The notes under the pieces: generated by a model
Told to the model about the DNA's origin: nothing
Database searches by the model: none
The model's input: the letters and a program-made list of their open reading frames with translations, nothing else
Shown here: one piece after another, positions 24,771-38,300 of the stretch
How the letters are laid out: each line of letters begins with the position of its first letter
Position numbering within the stretch: position 1 is the stretch's first letter
NCBI RefSeq assembly: GCF_016859285.1
Contig: NC_053422.1
Location: 18,178,001 to 18,242,000 of the forward strand
Source of the DNA: Xiphias gladius
Lineage: Eukaryota; Chordata; Actinopteri; Istiophoriformes; Xiphiidae
DNA length: 64,000 bases
Direction of reading: 5' to 3'
Position numbers and translations under genes: made by a program

Positions 24771-27700
24771 AAATTTAGTGAAAAGGAGATTTTCTCTCTG
24801 AGTGCTTCATTGACACTGTTGTGTAGAACCAGGTAAGTCCGTGACGGTGCGTACACATATATGTAAGTATGGGCTGGGATACAGGCAGAATGTGTATATG
24901 TAAAATAGACCAAGTGTATATTTTATATATCAAGTATATCAGTATGTTGCTGTGTGGACTACGCACTGGCTGTGACGATGAAGACTATCCATCTAGCAAG
25001 CGAATGTTAGGTCTCCTGAAACCCCTGGGTATCCATTATACCTCCTGTTGGGTCTCAACATGCAACTTTGACTTTTCGTGAGTTCGAACGAAAATCTGAA
25101 AGTTTGGGATAAGTTAAAAAAAAATTAACTGTTAGCATTTCCCTGCCTATTTGGCTAAGTTTAGTAACCAAAGCTCAATGAAACCTTGTTGTCATGACTT
25201 CTGTCAACATTTCATGAGCATGAATTTAGCTTATTTTATATTTTAAGGTTATTAGGTATGCCCGTACACCTGTACAGTCCATATTTTGCTATTAGTCTTG
25301 TGATTATTTGTCTCTTGCTTCAGGTCATGCATCCCATTGCCTGCTCTGCATGTTTCCACCAGTATGGCAATGCCAGCTCTGATGGCAGTGAAAAAAGTGT
25401 GCCACCTAAAAGATTGTAAAAAAAAATAAATAAATAAAAAAAAAGGCAGCAGACATCATTTGAGTGACAGAACATGAGGAAGAGGTACAACAACATACAT
25501 TCAGTTAACAAGGGGACAACAGTACAGGCATGAGTTTGGGCAGCCATGTCGGTTATTTCGAAAGAAGTCTTAATTTACCCAGAATTCATAGCAAATTAGC
25601 CCTGCTTAAAACAAATGAAGAACTTGACAGCTTTGTGTAACGGATGAATTTATACGTCTATCTGAAATCTTACTAGTAGTTTGATCTAAGCCATAGTTTG
25701 TCTGAGGTACAGCTTCTGTGGCAGAGGATTTCTGACAGGAAGTGTCCTTTAAAAATAAATACACCATCCATCAGGCTTGTATGGAGCAGAAGAACACCTA
25801 GAAAGACACAGTGTTTTCTTGTAAATGTTTTCATTGCTGAATATTTTCACCAGTGAAGTTAAAAAAAAATAAAAAATTTAAAAAAAGCCACACTTGCCAT
25901 TCAAAAAACAGAGTAAAACAAGATCTGTTTAAAGACTACATACGAGTGGGCATTTTGCAGCAAACAAGTACTGTGCAAGTACCGTATGCACCAAATAATG
26001 TGACACTTTTGTTATTACCATTACTATTTTTTTTTTTTTTACAATTTTAACCAAACTTTTACTATTATATGTTGTTGGAAAAAGGCAGTTAGTTTTGTGT
26101 AAACACAGGAATTGATCGCCTGTATCCACAGCTTTTAGATAAACAAAACAGATCAGCACAATGTTCTGTGTCCACAGCAGGCACCGTATTGTCTAAAATT
26201 AATGAAGCCATATTGATTTGAGCTAACACACATGGGTGAGCCAAAAATCACTTCAGTTGTCGAATTAAAATCATTTAGACTAGACTATTTTGGTCACGTC
26301 TATCATTTTTTTTCATCTTCGGTAAGAGAGCAATATATATATATATATATATACACTATAAACAGGTTTCCTTAAAGCTCCACAGGTTAGGTTACAACTA
26401 CATAGTACACTGTGTGCTCTGAATTAACATAACAAAGACCATTGGAACAAATGTGTAAAGTTCTCCTTGATGCAAAACATAGTAGCCCAAGTTTTGTTCC
26501 TTATACAGCTGACAGGTCAGAGGTTAACCAGGGTACATCTACTTTTTAAAGGTTTAAACCCCCCCCCCAAAAAAGCTAATTTATAATGGAAAATACGGCA
26601 CTGGATGAATGTTGTATGGAAAGATCATCTTAAGTTATTGCTGTGGTTGACCATCAGGTTCTTTCCCTATGTTGTAAACAAAGCAAGAGAGGCAAAGTCT
26701 TTCACAAGTACAGAGGGAATAATGACATCACTGACTGATGTCACTTTGACTAATATGTAAATACCTAATAGTTATAAAGACACCTGAGTTTTGTACTTTA
26801 GGATAAGGAACTGTGGTCACTGAATAAAAACGTTTCCTGGAGTAACGAGGAAAGACTGGCACTGTGTAACACTGCAAAACAGGGCAATGCCTTCAGATGA
26901 TCTGTCCTAAATATAAAGCATAACAGCTATTATATGACTGACATTATGTGGCTAATGACTAAACAAAGAATCTTAAAAAAGGACATTAGCAATGAACGTG
27001 TCACAGGAATTTTGAGTAACCAGCCAATTAGAAAAAGTATGTTAGTGAGAATTGTGAATATTACTGGTATTATTATACACATCATGATATATTACTGCAA
27101 AGTTTTTCCTGCACTGACACTTCCTGCATTCCTGTGTTTTATCATAAGTGAAAGTTCCAATGGTAAATACAGAAAATGAAGACAAAGGACCCTTGGCAGC
27201 CAAAAGTATCCCCTTAGATGTTATAGTGTAACATGACCAGTTGGCTTTTTTATTAGGAAACACTCAATAAAAAGGGAGGGAATTCAGACACAATAGACAT
27301 GAATTACGGGTGTATAGTTTTCAGACTTTCTCCACTCACAGCAACACACCGACTATAAAATAGTTGTGTAATCTCAGATGTCTATTGACAAGCGCCTCTT
27401 TACACCTATAGCTGTAGATGGAGTTTCCATACAACAACTGCTGAACAAATTATATTTAATGTCTAGGTTTACGGTCAGGAAATTGAGAAAGGATGTATAT
27501 ATTACTCATAATGCTTCTCACACATAGGTATCAGAGTAAATAGAAGTAATAACTGGGTTATCATCTTATCACTGATATATGAACGGATAACATACAAAGG
27601 TACAGTATGACTGTGCTTTGATAGGGAGTGCATGAAAATCCATAGAGGAAAATGAAAGCTGTCTATTGTTTTTTGTACATTATATTGCGACATACAGGAA

Positions 27701-28473
27701 AAATAATGAATATGGGGAATCATGGTCTGAAGACGGAAATATTCAGTACTGAGAAAATACAATACCTGGTTGGGGAAAAAATTAATCATTGACCCAATAT
27801 TTGGTCTAGAATATGTAATGTACTAGTGCGGAGCTTATTTTGTCTGTTCGGTTTCTCTTCATCAAATTAAAAAAAAAAAAACATCTTAAGTAATCATTTC
27901 ACCATACAGCACTAGATTTTCAGATGTTGACTGTTTCACTTTGTATTCTACTACGAAAAAATAAAACAGCGTTTTTCAAGTATAATTAAAACCCCTGGTC
28001 TAAAATGCAGGAACAGTGTCTCTGCACAGCCAACTGATGTTATCTACCCCAGTCTCAATCTAAGTGCATGTGTTGTTTGAACTACAGTCATTTAGGTCTC
28101 AGAACCTCATAGTTGAAACAGTAATTGTGCAAAGTAGGCCGAACAGACAGAGCTAGTGCAGAGTTTGGATGTATTATGAGGTCTCAAGAAGATTCCTCTA
28201 ATGTTGACTGCTTATAGTTTAACACTTCAATGAGATTGTGGTCTTGATTTCTGAAGTACAGAGAGGTAATGTCCCCACAGCACCACTCCTCTCGGAACAC
28301 ATGAAAATACATCCAGACTCTGCACCAACTCTGTTCATTTGGCCTATGTTGCACAATTACTCTTTCAGCTATGAGGTTCTGAGACCCAAATTCCACAAAA
28401 AATTCATGACATGGCAATGATCCCGAACACACAGCAAAAATCACGCTAGAGTTTTTAAAGAAGAAAAAAGTAA
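24771..28473. repeat. Tandem duplication, unit 2 (3.70 kb)
   Basis: Second unit of the same duplication. The best length marker is at 25418-25444, where a poly(A) run of unit 1 is interrupted by TAAATAAATAAA. The (TA)n tract recurs near 26334-26352. Confidence 0.95.
28001..28295 (-). pseudogene. glod5: Inverted copy of glod5 last exon plus 3' UTR (unit 2)
   Basis: Same fragment as 24205-24499, carried in the second duplication unit. One base is missing relative to unit 1 in the TAATGGTCCCC region, which shifts the frame there. The LYFRNQDHNLIEVLNY block remains open. Confidence 0.85.
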
Positions 28474-30299
28474 AAATTAAGATGTGGCCTAGTGTGTCCC
28501 ATGACTTGAATCAGATATCATCCATGCCCAGAAGGTTCGAATCAAAATAAAGCTGAACATACAAAACACTAAAAAATACAAAATGCAAGAATGCATTCTC
28601 ACTAAGGGTTTATTGACTTCTATTACAGTTGGTTCTTTATTATAGACCTTTCATTATAGTTTGATTCGTCAAACATTTCTGTTTTTCAAAGTATTTGGGT
28701 TCATTCTTCTTGGGCGTTGTCTTAAAAAAAAAAAAAAAAAATTAAATTGAAATGATTTGTAATTACATTTTAGTGATGTGGACCAGTTGTGTTTTATTGT
28801 AAACTGTATATAAGGTTGAATTACAGAGAAAAGTGTATTAAATAATTCATGCAAAAGTTGAGTAGCCCTCTTTCATATAAGACCAACGTTAATAAATTAA
28901 TACTGTAAATTACTTAAATTAGGTCTCAAGGTTGTCAAACAGTGCAGGTTCCCCTTCTGTTTTCTAAAAGGGCTTCTTTTGGACTTTGTGCTTCAATTTT
29001 CTGAACGACGTGGAACTCACTTTAATAATAAATTCCATTCTTCTCTAGAATGTTATTAAGCTTTATTAAAACTCTGCGAAAACCCTTCTTTGTGGATTCA
29101 CCTGTGCCAACACACACAGGTCAGCCCAGACAGGGCTAAGACCTGTTGGCTTCCCCTTTTGCCATGCAGTGCTGAGCTGGGCAGGTGCATGAAACAGAGC
29201 CCTGGTGTCTCCAAGAGAGGTGTCCATTTCCTCCTTTGCAGACTTATTGCCAAATATTTACTTAGGGACCACAGACTGGAATTAGGAAAATATCTTTCTT
29301 TCCCCAGCACTGCTCTTCAAAACAGCTGCCTGTTTTTGTTTTCCCCCCAAATATACACACTTGAAAAGCACCTTTACTGGAGTACAACCTTTGTATGCAT
29401 AGCAGTTACTTGTTCTTAGTCTGCAATTTTCTTGCTTGTTTCAACTGAAGGGCACAAGAATGTTTGTCCCTATCATGAAAACAAGATTATAGACATCCAC
29501 CTGGTTTTAAATGACTTATTGGCTGTGATAAACCTAAAAATGTGCTGTACTCTGTGACCTAATGAGTCTCTAATTTTCTCAACAGAATCATTTTTTCTGT
29601 TGAAATGGTTAACTACTCACAGGAAGAGATGTGAGTATTTTTTTTTTTTCTGAGCCAGAGAGAACAGAACAATTTCTCAACCCATTTTCCTTTTTTGTCA
29701 AAAAAGTCTCCGACCATGCTTTACAGTAGTTTTATTAAAACAAAAACCCACAAACAGAAATGCTACATTTGTGTATTAAATATTCGAATGTCATAGGGGA
29801 AATGCTGCTGCATTACCACTGTTTAAATGGACATTTTAACAATCCATTGTTTGGCATGAATACACAGTATCAAGTGCAGTACACAATTATGTACATCGTT
29901 AATATTGGAAAGTATTAGGTATGTAAATCTTCCTTCATTTTCCCTTTGCAAAGTAACTAGGTCCCATTTTACAACTCATAATATTGATTTCTTAAGAAAC
30001 TAAAATAAAATAATACAATAAAATGATCTCGCAATACATGTAAGCACTGGTAAGCACTGGTAAAAGAGACAGGAATATGGAAAAATAACTGCAGTGTGCA
30101 GTGTATGCAACACCTTTACCAAGTGCAATGTTGCATGCTACATGTTTTAGGCTGGACAGGTGATATTCTTCAGCCCTGATCTTTGAAAAATATTATAATA
30201 TAGTTGTACAGTAAATTGTTGGGTAAACATTTTCTTTTATGTATTTATATACAATAATATCTGTTTTTGCTGTTATTTTGCTATTATATCTGTGAGTTT
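28474..30299. other. Intergenic; right part probable acod1 3' UTR
   Basis: No gene recognised. On the minus strand, AATAAA hexamers near 29731-29736 fit an acod1 poly(A) site, giving a 3' UTR of roughly 0.57 kb. The rest is AT-rich with a poly(A) run at 28723-28741. Confidence 0.4.
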
Positions 30300-33200
30300 T
30301 CATTGCAGCTGCGAGAGAATGGCGGTGCAGTCCTCAATCCTTTCCAGTTCCTCCACCACGTCAATCAAGCACTCAACCTTTTCTGAAGGAAGCACGATCC
30401 TTGCGTTGTTTCTGAACTTCTTCCTCAAGCTCTCATTGGTCAGTGGGTTGCGCCAGTGACCATAGAAGGTGTCACAGCGTCCCTTCAGAATGTCTCCCCC
30501 AACAAGTGTCACCTGGACTTCGCCATACATGCGGTTGAAGTTAGCCGTGTTGTCATGGGGATGCTCCATGTGAACGCGGCTCAGCAGAGCGAGCAGCTCA
30601 GGGCGGCTCATGGCCGCAGGTGTGAAGGACTGCACAGTCACCTCGCCATCCAGGAGAGCGCTGCAAGCATTGAACTGGAAGGAGTGGCGTGCCTCATGCT
30701 CAGACTCAGGGAAAGGCCTGTTGATGTACTTTGATTTGGGGACTCTGAGCAGGATGTCCTGGATTTGAGCTGGGGAGACAGTGCCAGTGCCAACTCCCAC
30801 AAGAAGCTTATGGATGGAGGCTGCAGCATCTGCCACCCAGTGCATCCCCAGGTGGGCAGGGAAGCGCTTGAAGCCTATGTCCTGCTCCTCTAGCAGGAAA
30901 ATTTGGCCATCACCATTGGGTGATTCTAAAGGCTGTGGCACGTAGTCTTCATAGAAAGCACTGAAGCCAGCCACCCCTTCGACAGCATCCAGGACCAGGC
31001 GACTTGCCTCTAGGCCTCGGGAGGCCAGCAGAGCAGCCTCCAGCCCCAAACGTGAAGCATTGCCTATGTGGAAGGGTTTAGACTGAGTGGCAGCATTAGC
31101 CATTGGGGCTCCAGATAGAGAAGCAGCTATGGCCAAGGCATGACTGCACTGGGAGTGATCCAAGGACAAGAGGTGAGCACAGGCAGCTGCACTTCCCATT
31201 GTCCCTACCACAGTGGGAGGGTGAAACCTGGAGGTGAGAAAGACGGAGAGAGGACAGACTTTGGTCAGTTGTTTTGGAACTATTTAGTCTTGTGACTGAA
31301 GGAGCATTTTAAATAGGTGCTCCCCATCATTATGGTTACAGGTTAGCTCCTGTGTGTAAAGGTGTCTTTTTGTACAAACAGCTTCTCTTTTACGTAACTC
31401 TCCTCTCAGTCCTCTTTAGTCATTTGACTACTTGATAAACAAACAAACAATGTGGTGGGTCATTGACTTGGTGTAAACACTTGCCAAATGGAGTCCTGTG
31501 TAATACACTCTTCCACATGGCTAATTATGCTAACACTAACCACAGAGCCTCTGCTGTCCCTGAGATGGACATAATAACCGGTCATTCACAGCACATTGGC
31601 ACCACTAAGAGACTGCACATTACACTGCACAGGCCGTCTTGTAAACCACACTGCAGAGATCAGCGCAGTCAAGTATGGATCTCCCTTGGCTCATGTGTAT
31701 ACTTGTACTCTGTTTAGAGTATAATTGAAAATACCTTCAACAAGGAACTGGCTTTATATCCATTAAATGATCACTTAGGTAAAGTACAAAACCTGCTGCT
31801 ATTAGCCTATAAATTACAGTATCTATGTCCAATTTGACTCATGTCCTGAGGTGCACACCTCTTGGGGATGTTGTGGGCCTCATTAGAGAACCTCAGCAGT
31901 CGACCCTGGATCTCGATACCGACATTGAAAGCCAGCAGGAAGTCCAGGCCAGTAGGTTTGCTGTTAGGGGGCATCATGTCACTGAGTGCTAACACAGCAG
32001 GAAGGACTGCTCCTGAGGGATGAGTGGCAGGGTGCCATGTATCATCAAAGTCCATGGAGTGAGTCTGAAGCAGGAACATTTTAATAATGAAATGGTTGTA
32101 AATAATAGATTCTTTCATACTGAAAACAATTAGATAATTATTCATTTTTTTTACAATCCGGCGAGCAAGAACATAAGGTTGTTTTGCTTCATGAGAAAAT
32201 ACAGCAGCTAACTGCAAACTTTGCGACTGTGTTTTAATGATGCAGTATATCTCTCTTCACCCATCACCTTTCTTGGTTAACACTCACTCCCTAACTGCTC
32301 TCCACGGCCAGTGTATTTTAATTGGAAAATCTCTGTAATTGCCGTAACAGGTTTCAACTGTTCAACTGTATCAGAGGCAAAGGAAAATGGCAGGAATTAG
32401 CTTTGCATCCTTATGGCCTCTTGGATTGGACGCCCAGCAATGTTTGCAGACATGATGATGGAAACTCATTTGGAAAAGTCAATTTAGTATTTTCACCAAC
32501 CCCTCCTGTAGTTGTCTGCCCAGACTGTACTGTAGCTGTGTATAAAATAGCCATAGTTTGGTTGTGGTAATGGATTTAGTGCGTCTAAAATTGTCTGGCG
32601 TACTAGGGACAATGGTGACACATCTGTTCCACCTATTTATACTCACTGCCACTCCATTGACAAAAGCTGCCAGTGTCGGGGAGAGCCTGGTGCCCCTGCG
32701 TCCGTATACAAAGCTGACGTCATCATGACCATACATTTGCTGAGGGGAAAAGACAGTAACAGGTGAACAGGGAATCATCGCAAGGGCAGTTTTAACGCAA
32801 TATTTTACAGTCATCAAACACACAGAACACATAACGTGAACTTTACTTTTAATAGCTTGGGCACATCACTCTTCAATTAATGATGGCTGAATAAGTTTCT
32901 TTGTAAGTCATATGTCAATGAGGGAAATTTGGGGAAAAAGGTCATCGGTCATAAAAAACCTGTCTGTTCCCAAGTTATATGACTACAATTATTAAAATAA
33001 TATCCAGTGCTTTCTTTCCATCTTCTCATCTGTCCACACACAGTATTTGTACTGACTTAGGACGATTGTTTATATAAGGTCAGGTATTTGCTTTCATCTG
33101 TCTCATTGCCTCATATCATTTAATTGCCTTGTACCTTTTTTCCCTCTCCTATGCCTCACCTGACAGTGCTGCAGGGCCAGTTCAAACACATCTGTTGTGC

Positions 33201-33891
33201 TGCCAATCAGACCAACCCCAATGCTGTCCAGCACCATCCTTTTGCTGCGGTGGAGGACTATGGGGGACAAGTGCTGGGGCTTTATTTCACTGATGAACTT
33301 CCCAAAGCTGGCTGTGACTGTGTCCTCAAGGGCCGGGCGCTTTAAAACTGCAGGGGGAAAGAGCAAGGAATGTAGTGATCAGATAAAAGGAAAGAGGTTA
33401 GGAGTAAGTAAAGAAGAAATGTTTACAAAAAGTTGAGTTTACCTTCTGTTGCCGAGTTATGCAGTCCTCTGACAGCCCACATTGGTCTAATGGTTTTCTG
33501 CAAGACAAATAGGAAACAGAACATCTTTACTGACCCCTGAAAACCACCAAGGAGACCATTTATTGTATTACTATAAGAAATACTAAAGTAATTAGTTTTA
33601 CCGATCCATTACAGGCTGTGGACACATGCAGAGATTTTCTTTGTCAGGCTCAGATCTAATTAAATCATGAATATTACTCTGGCTGGGTGCCTCTTTTGAA
33701 AGACGTTGTGCTGGTGAGGCGGTGCTGCAACAGGTGTGGTACAGCATATGTAACATGCTTAATATTTAGCAAGAGCTCTGTTATATTCTCCACTACCACA
33801 TACTCCCAACAATACCTACACAGTACGAGCTATGTTATGATTTTAAAGTACATTTTTATCTTTAAATCTTTACCTGTAGTGTGGAGATCAT
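30300..33891 (-). CDS. acod1: ACOD1/IRG1-type cis-aconitate decarboxylase, 495 aa
   Basis: Six exons on the minus strand: 33874-33891, 33443-33497, 33160-33347, 32647-32739, 31859-32064 and 30300-31227, with consistent phases, 495 residues (human 481). It belongs to the MmgE/PrpD family and converts cis-aconitate to itaconate, an antibacterial and immunoregulatory metabolite, in mitochondria. Known human active-site positions are kept: D93, T97 and H103 are D123, T127 and H133 here (MDFDDTWHPATH), H159 is H189 (RFHPP), K207 is K237 (QSKPFHIGN), K272 is K307 (FKRFPAH) and Y318 is Y354 (KYINRPFP). The first 24 residues, on two tiny exons, are basic and lack acidic residues until E24 (MISTLQKTIRPMWAVRG), a good mitochondrial presequence. 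Teleosts can have two irg1-type genes; I cannot say which this is. Confidence 0.96.
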
Positions 33892-34014
33892 GGCTTCAGT
33901 CAGTTGTTTTTCTCTCACGTTGCTCTTCTTTCTTCTTTCCCTACTAACCAAGTACTTTTGCAGTCAACAGGTTGTCGAAGATGTTGATGCTTCTCAGATT
34001 GAGAAGGCACCTGC

Positions 34015-34022
34015 CTTATATA
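34015..34022 (-). promoter_or_regulatory. acod1: TATA box of acod1
   Basis: The minus strand reads GGACTATATAAGGC. Position predicts transcription starting near 33985, about 95 bases before the acod1 ATG at 33891. A strong TATA box fits an inducible gene. Confidence 0.65.
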
Positions 34023-34112
34023 GTCCAGGATTCACAATGGACACTGATAACATCTAGGGAGGAACACGGAAGGGCAGGCATATCCATAACGAAACCTTGA
34101 AAGATTTAAAGG

Positions 34113-34122
34113 AGGAATTTCC
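34113..34122. promoter_or_regulatory. Candidate NF-kB site between acod1 and fusion A
   Basis: AGGAATTTCC differs from the consensus GGGAATTTCC only at the first base. It lies about 95 bases upstream of the acod1 TATA box and about 210 bases upstream of the likely start of fusion A. A weaker kB-like word, GGGAGTTTTC, is at 34264-34273. Sites of this length arise by chance, so this is suggestive only. Confidence 0.4.
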
Positions 34123-34130
34123 ATGGCAGT

Positions 34131-34155
34131 CATCATCATCATCATCATCATCATA
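34131..34155. repeat. (CAT)n microsatellite in the shared acod1/fusion A promoter interval
   Basis: About eight uninterrupted CAT units directly beside the candidate kB site. Confidence 0.9.
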
Positions 34156-35319
34156 GCCACTATCACCTTTCTCAGAAGAGGAGGAGGAAGAAGTGGTCCT
34201 TTTTTGTCTAAGATGAAAAGCAGTGATGTCACCTCTTAGGTTGATGGTTATAGGATAGTGTGGGGGAGTTTTCACGAGCTCCTCCTACACACAGGAAAGC
34301 CTTTTTTATGACAAACTTTCAAACTTTCTTCACCTTGCATCAGAGCAACTCAGCAGTTCATCTGTCTGAGCAATTTCACCAGGTAAGACTTCATTTTAAT
34401 TTACTTTATTACTGCCTGGCACAAAGACTTTATTAGATGTAACATTTAAAATGCTACATAATGATAACATGCTTTTCACATGGGCTAAATATCTACAGTT
34501 AGTTCAAAGATGCTGTATTGCATGTCGAAATTATTACAGTTTAAAGTTGTTATTTATGAGATTACTAAACTAAACTATTACTAAACTTCAACACTGGAAA
34601 AAGTATAACTAACAGAGTCAAAAACATTACCTTAGTATATTGCTTGTCTTTGGGGTAAATATCATTGTGTTAGTGAAGAATAAAATGCATACCAATGCGG
34701 ACCCTCCTGCTTTCCAATCTTTAGAGCAGGAAAGTTGAATACAGCTACTCTGTGTCTTTTTCTGCTGTCACATTACAACAATGGGTGTCAGGTCTCTGTA
34801 AGTGGTTAAGGAGATAAGACAGAAAAGGGTCTGAAGGAGTAGAATGCTCTAGTGTGATTTTAAGTTTATCATAGTCTATAAATAACATATAACTGTAAGA
34901 TCAACAGTTTGTCATCCGAGTTCTACAGTATAGTTATGTTTCTTGTAATTATTATAATTTGCTTTCAATTTTGTTTTCGTTTTTCCTTTTTTTTTTTGCA
35001 ATGCTCTACAAATAGAAAGTTTGCATATGTGGGTATTTTTCATTTAGAGGCTCTAAAAAAAAGAGGTGGTTCAATCTAACTATAAAAAATAGTCACCTTT
35101 CTCTGTCTCTGCATATAAATACTATCCCACATTGACAAATAAACTGTCACAATAAATCAAACAAGATTAAGACAGGATTCTCAGTTTGTCTTCTGGGTCA
35201 TTTGTGCATTTGGTATTGCACTTTATCTTTTTATGGAAAATGTACAGAGTAATGTCCACACATTCATGTTTTTGTGTTTAATTGTTTCAGTAAAAGTGCA
35301 GTTTGACAACAAAGACATC

Positions 35320-38300
35320 ATGGCAACATTAGATGGGTTTCCAGCCAGTTTCTATGGTGAACCAGGAGTGTTGGGCTTGTTAGCCAATGGGATAAGTGCG
35401 TTCCTCGTACTTTTGCAGAACTTCAATACAGCGCGTACAGGCAGTGCACCAGTAGGAGTGGAGAACATCCTTGCAGGTAAAACATTTGAAAAATCTGCTA
35501 AAATAATATAATAAAAGATCATTTAAAATTGTTCAAGTAATTCCAGTTTTGTGGCTTTTATAGGTGTCCATCTCATCCTGATTGGTGGTATATGCCAATT
35601 GGTGGCTGGACTGCTTTCCTTTAGAAAATATGATCATCTCAGTGGCACTGCCTTCATTGGCTATGCTGCTCTTTGGTGCAGTTATGGTGCCACTCGAATC
35701 TACTTTGGTGCCTTAACGGAAACTCATACATCAGCATCTCTAGCTCATCAAATGACGAACAATTTGTCCCTGTCCACTAATATGATGAGCAACATGTCTC
35801 TGAACACCACCACAGAGATCCCAGTGTGCTTTTTATACCTTACCATAAAAGAATCAGCGATCGCTGGTCTGGTCCCCTATATCCTTCTGTCCTTTATTCT
35901 AGCCTTCTGCTCTGCCACAGTCAACTACCTCATGCCTTTTGTTTTTGGTGCCATCACGGCCTCCTTAGTTTTTGAAGCAGTAGGTCTAGTAGCGAGCTCC
36001 TGGGCTCTTGTGGTCTCTGGGGTTCTTGAGTTGCTCATTCTAATTTTTGCCATTTATGGTTCGGCTACACTGCTCGTCAAAGGTCTGGCTCAGCGTCTAG
36101 TCCTCAAAGGCTTTGGTACCCCTCTCTTTAATGTTCTCCTGCTAGGGACCGCCACCTCAGCAAGTGCCCAGAGCATTGGCCAAGAGAAGAAGAAAAATAC
36201 AAAATATGCAGAGCCCATGGCCTTGGGTTTCTTCTGTGACACAGTTTCCTCCTTCATCTTTGCTTTCTACTGCTTTAGGTATGTTAAGTCCTTTGGCTTA
36301 GGAGCTACATGGGTCTCAGTCATCTCAGTTGCACAGCTTTTTTCAAGCTACTACGCCCATCTGCGCCATGATTGCTATCACACCACTAAGTTTGGTCTTC
36401 ATGCTACATATTGGCTGATCAAGGCTTGGGATGAGTTTGTGGTATCTGCTCTGACTGCAGAGGACAGTGAAGTGTCCTTGGGGAGAAAAGCAATGGTGGG
36501 AGACTGGTTCTTTGTGGTGGCAGGCTTGGTGCTCTGCGTGGGAAGCCTGAACATGGATGTCTTAGAAATGATCCACAACATGCTGTTTGTCCTGCTCACA
36601 GTCTCAACAGTCCCCCAGATCCCTCTCCAGGGTTACTACACCTTCTTTGGTGTAGCTTGCTCCCTGTTCACCGCAGCCTCCCTGTATGGTACCTTCTCAC
36701 GTCTCATCAACACAATAGCAGAGAAGTCTCTCATCCTTGTAGGCCCACGGCCCATCTCCACTGAACAGCTACGGAAAGCTTTAAGGTGCGGCAGGACTAA
36801 ACAGGGAGATCAGGAGGGACTGCCCCAAACAGACCAGGCTTCAGATGCCCTCTTCTACCTTTCAAATGGGGTTGCAGCTCTCTCAGCCATCCATTCGAGA
36901 GTGTCAAGCACAAATCCCTCCTTCCTCCATCTGACTGTCCCTTGGGTCCTCATCTCTGGGGCCATCATCCAGGCCTATGTCAGCCGGCTGCAAGTTACAG
37001 GAGGTGGCCGTTTTGGATCCATCATCTCATCCATCTATGTATTTGTGTGGGCAACCTGGACCTGGTTTAGGTTTGCAGGTACGTAGATACAAATGTGATT
37101 AAATAGAGATTTTTTCTGACTGAATTACACAAAATTCTAATCCCAAGTTGTTGTATTTCCAGGTAACCTGCTACACATTTCCACAGAAGCATCCTACGGT
37201 TTTACAGCAGGAGCCATTGCTTTCCTGGTCATTAATGGTTTCCTCGTGCTGATAGGTAAAGTTAACCACATTGATTTAACAACAAAAAGAAATATTATTA
37301 TGAATATTATTATTACTACTTGACCCAGTTGTCATTCTTTCCAATGTTTATATCAGCTGCCTACAGGAACCTGGTTTTGCTGTTGCTAATAACAGTAATG
37401 GAAGTTGTTCTGGTCTGTTTTCTGCTGTCCACCCTGCAGCGACTGCCATACAGACTAGAAAGTAAGCACAGACAAAGCCTCATTCTAAACGTCTTTTATA
37501 GGTTGTTTTTTTTAATGTAGACACAGGCTTAAATTAAAATTCTATCTGCAAAAAAGCTATCTAATTATCAAGTGTGACTACTTTTTTCTTTTTTTACAGT
37601 TGCCATGCTTGCACTGGTTTCAATCATTTGTATATATGGAGCTCTGGCATCACTGGTCAACTTCATCTTCTCAGAGAGACTGCTACCTATGGGCCCTTGC
37701 TTACTGAAGGTAACTAATCAGAGGACTCTATTGTAGTCCTCTTCTATAGTGGTGTTCATCCTGTTCATTTTATGAACGTGTCCCTCCCTCTGTGGCCTGT
37801 CTCAGGAGAAAGTGAAGCAGGAAACCTCTCCAGAGCTACCCTGTCCTGTTGCTAATTCACGGCTCACCAGTGGTCTCCTGAAGATTGCTGGCCTTCTCGA
37901 GAAAGGCGGAGTGTGCGGTATTCCCACAGACACAGTCTATGCCCTGGCTGCCTCCTGCAAGAATCCTCAAGCTATACAGAAAATCTACAACATTAAAGTA
38001 AGAATGAAAAATAAGGTGATCATTGAAGCGTAATATGGGACAGATCATTAAATCCAATTTCCATATTGTACTTCATGTGATATTCATCAACCTGTTATCT
38101 GTGACCTGCCCCAGGACAGACCGGCAGAGAAGCCCATCTGTATCTGCATCTCTAGCGTGGAGCAGCTGGTAGAAGCCAAGCCTCCCTTCAGTCCTCTGCT
38201 CTGGGAGTTTATGAGGAATGTGTATCCCGGAGGCATCAGCTGCATCGTCAGCAAAGGAGACTGGCTGTTCAAGCTAGGTAAACTGGCTATGGCTGCTGCA

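Noticed and set aside
34032-34275. Minus-strand open frames between acod1 and fusion A
   Set aside because: They run through a (CAT)n repeat giving poly-Met or poly-Asp, in the shared promoter interval.
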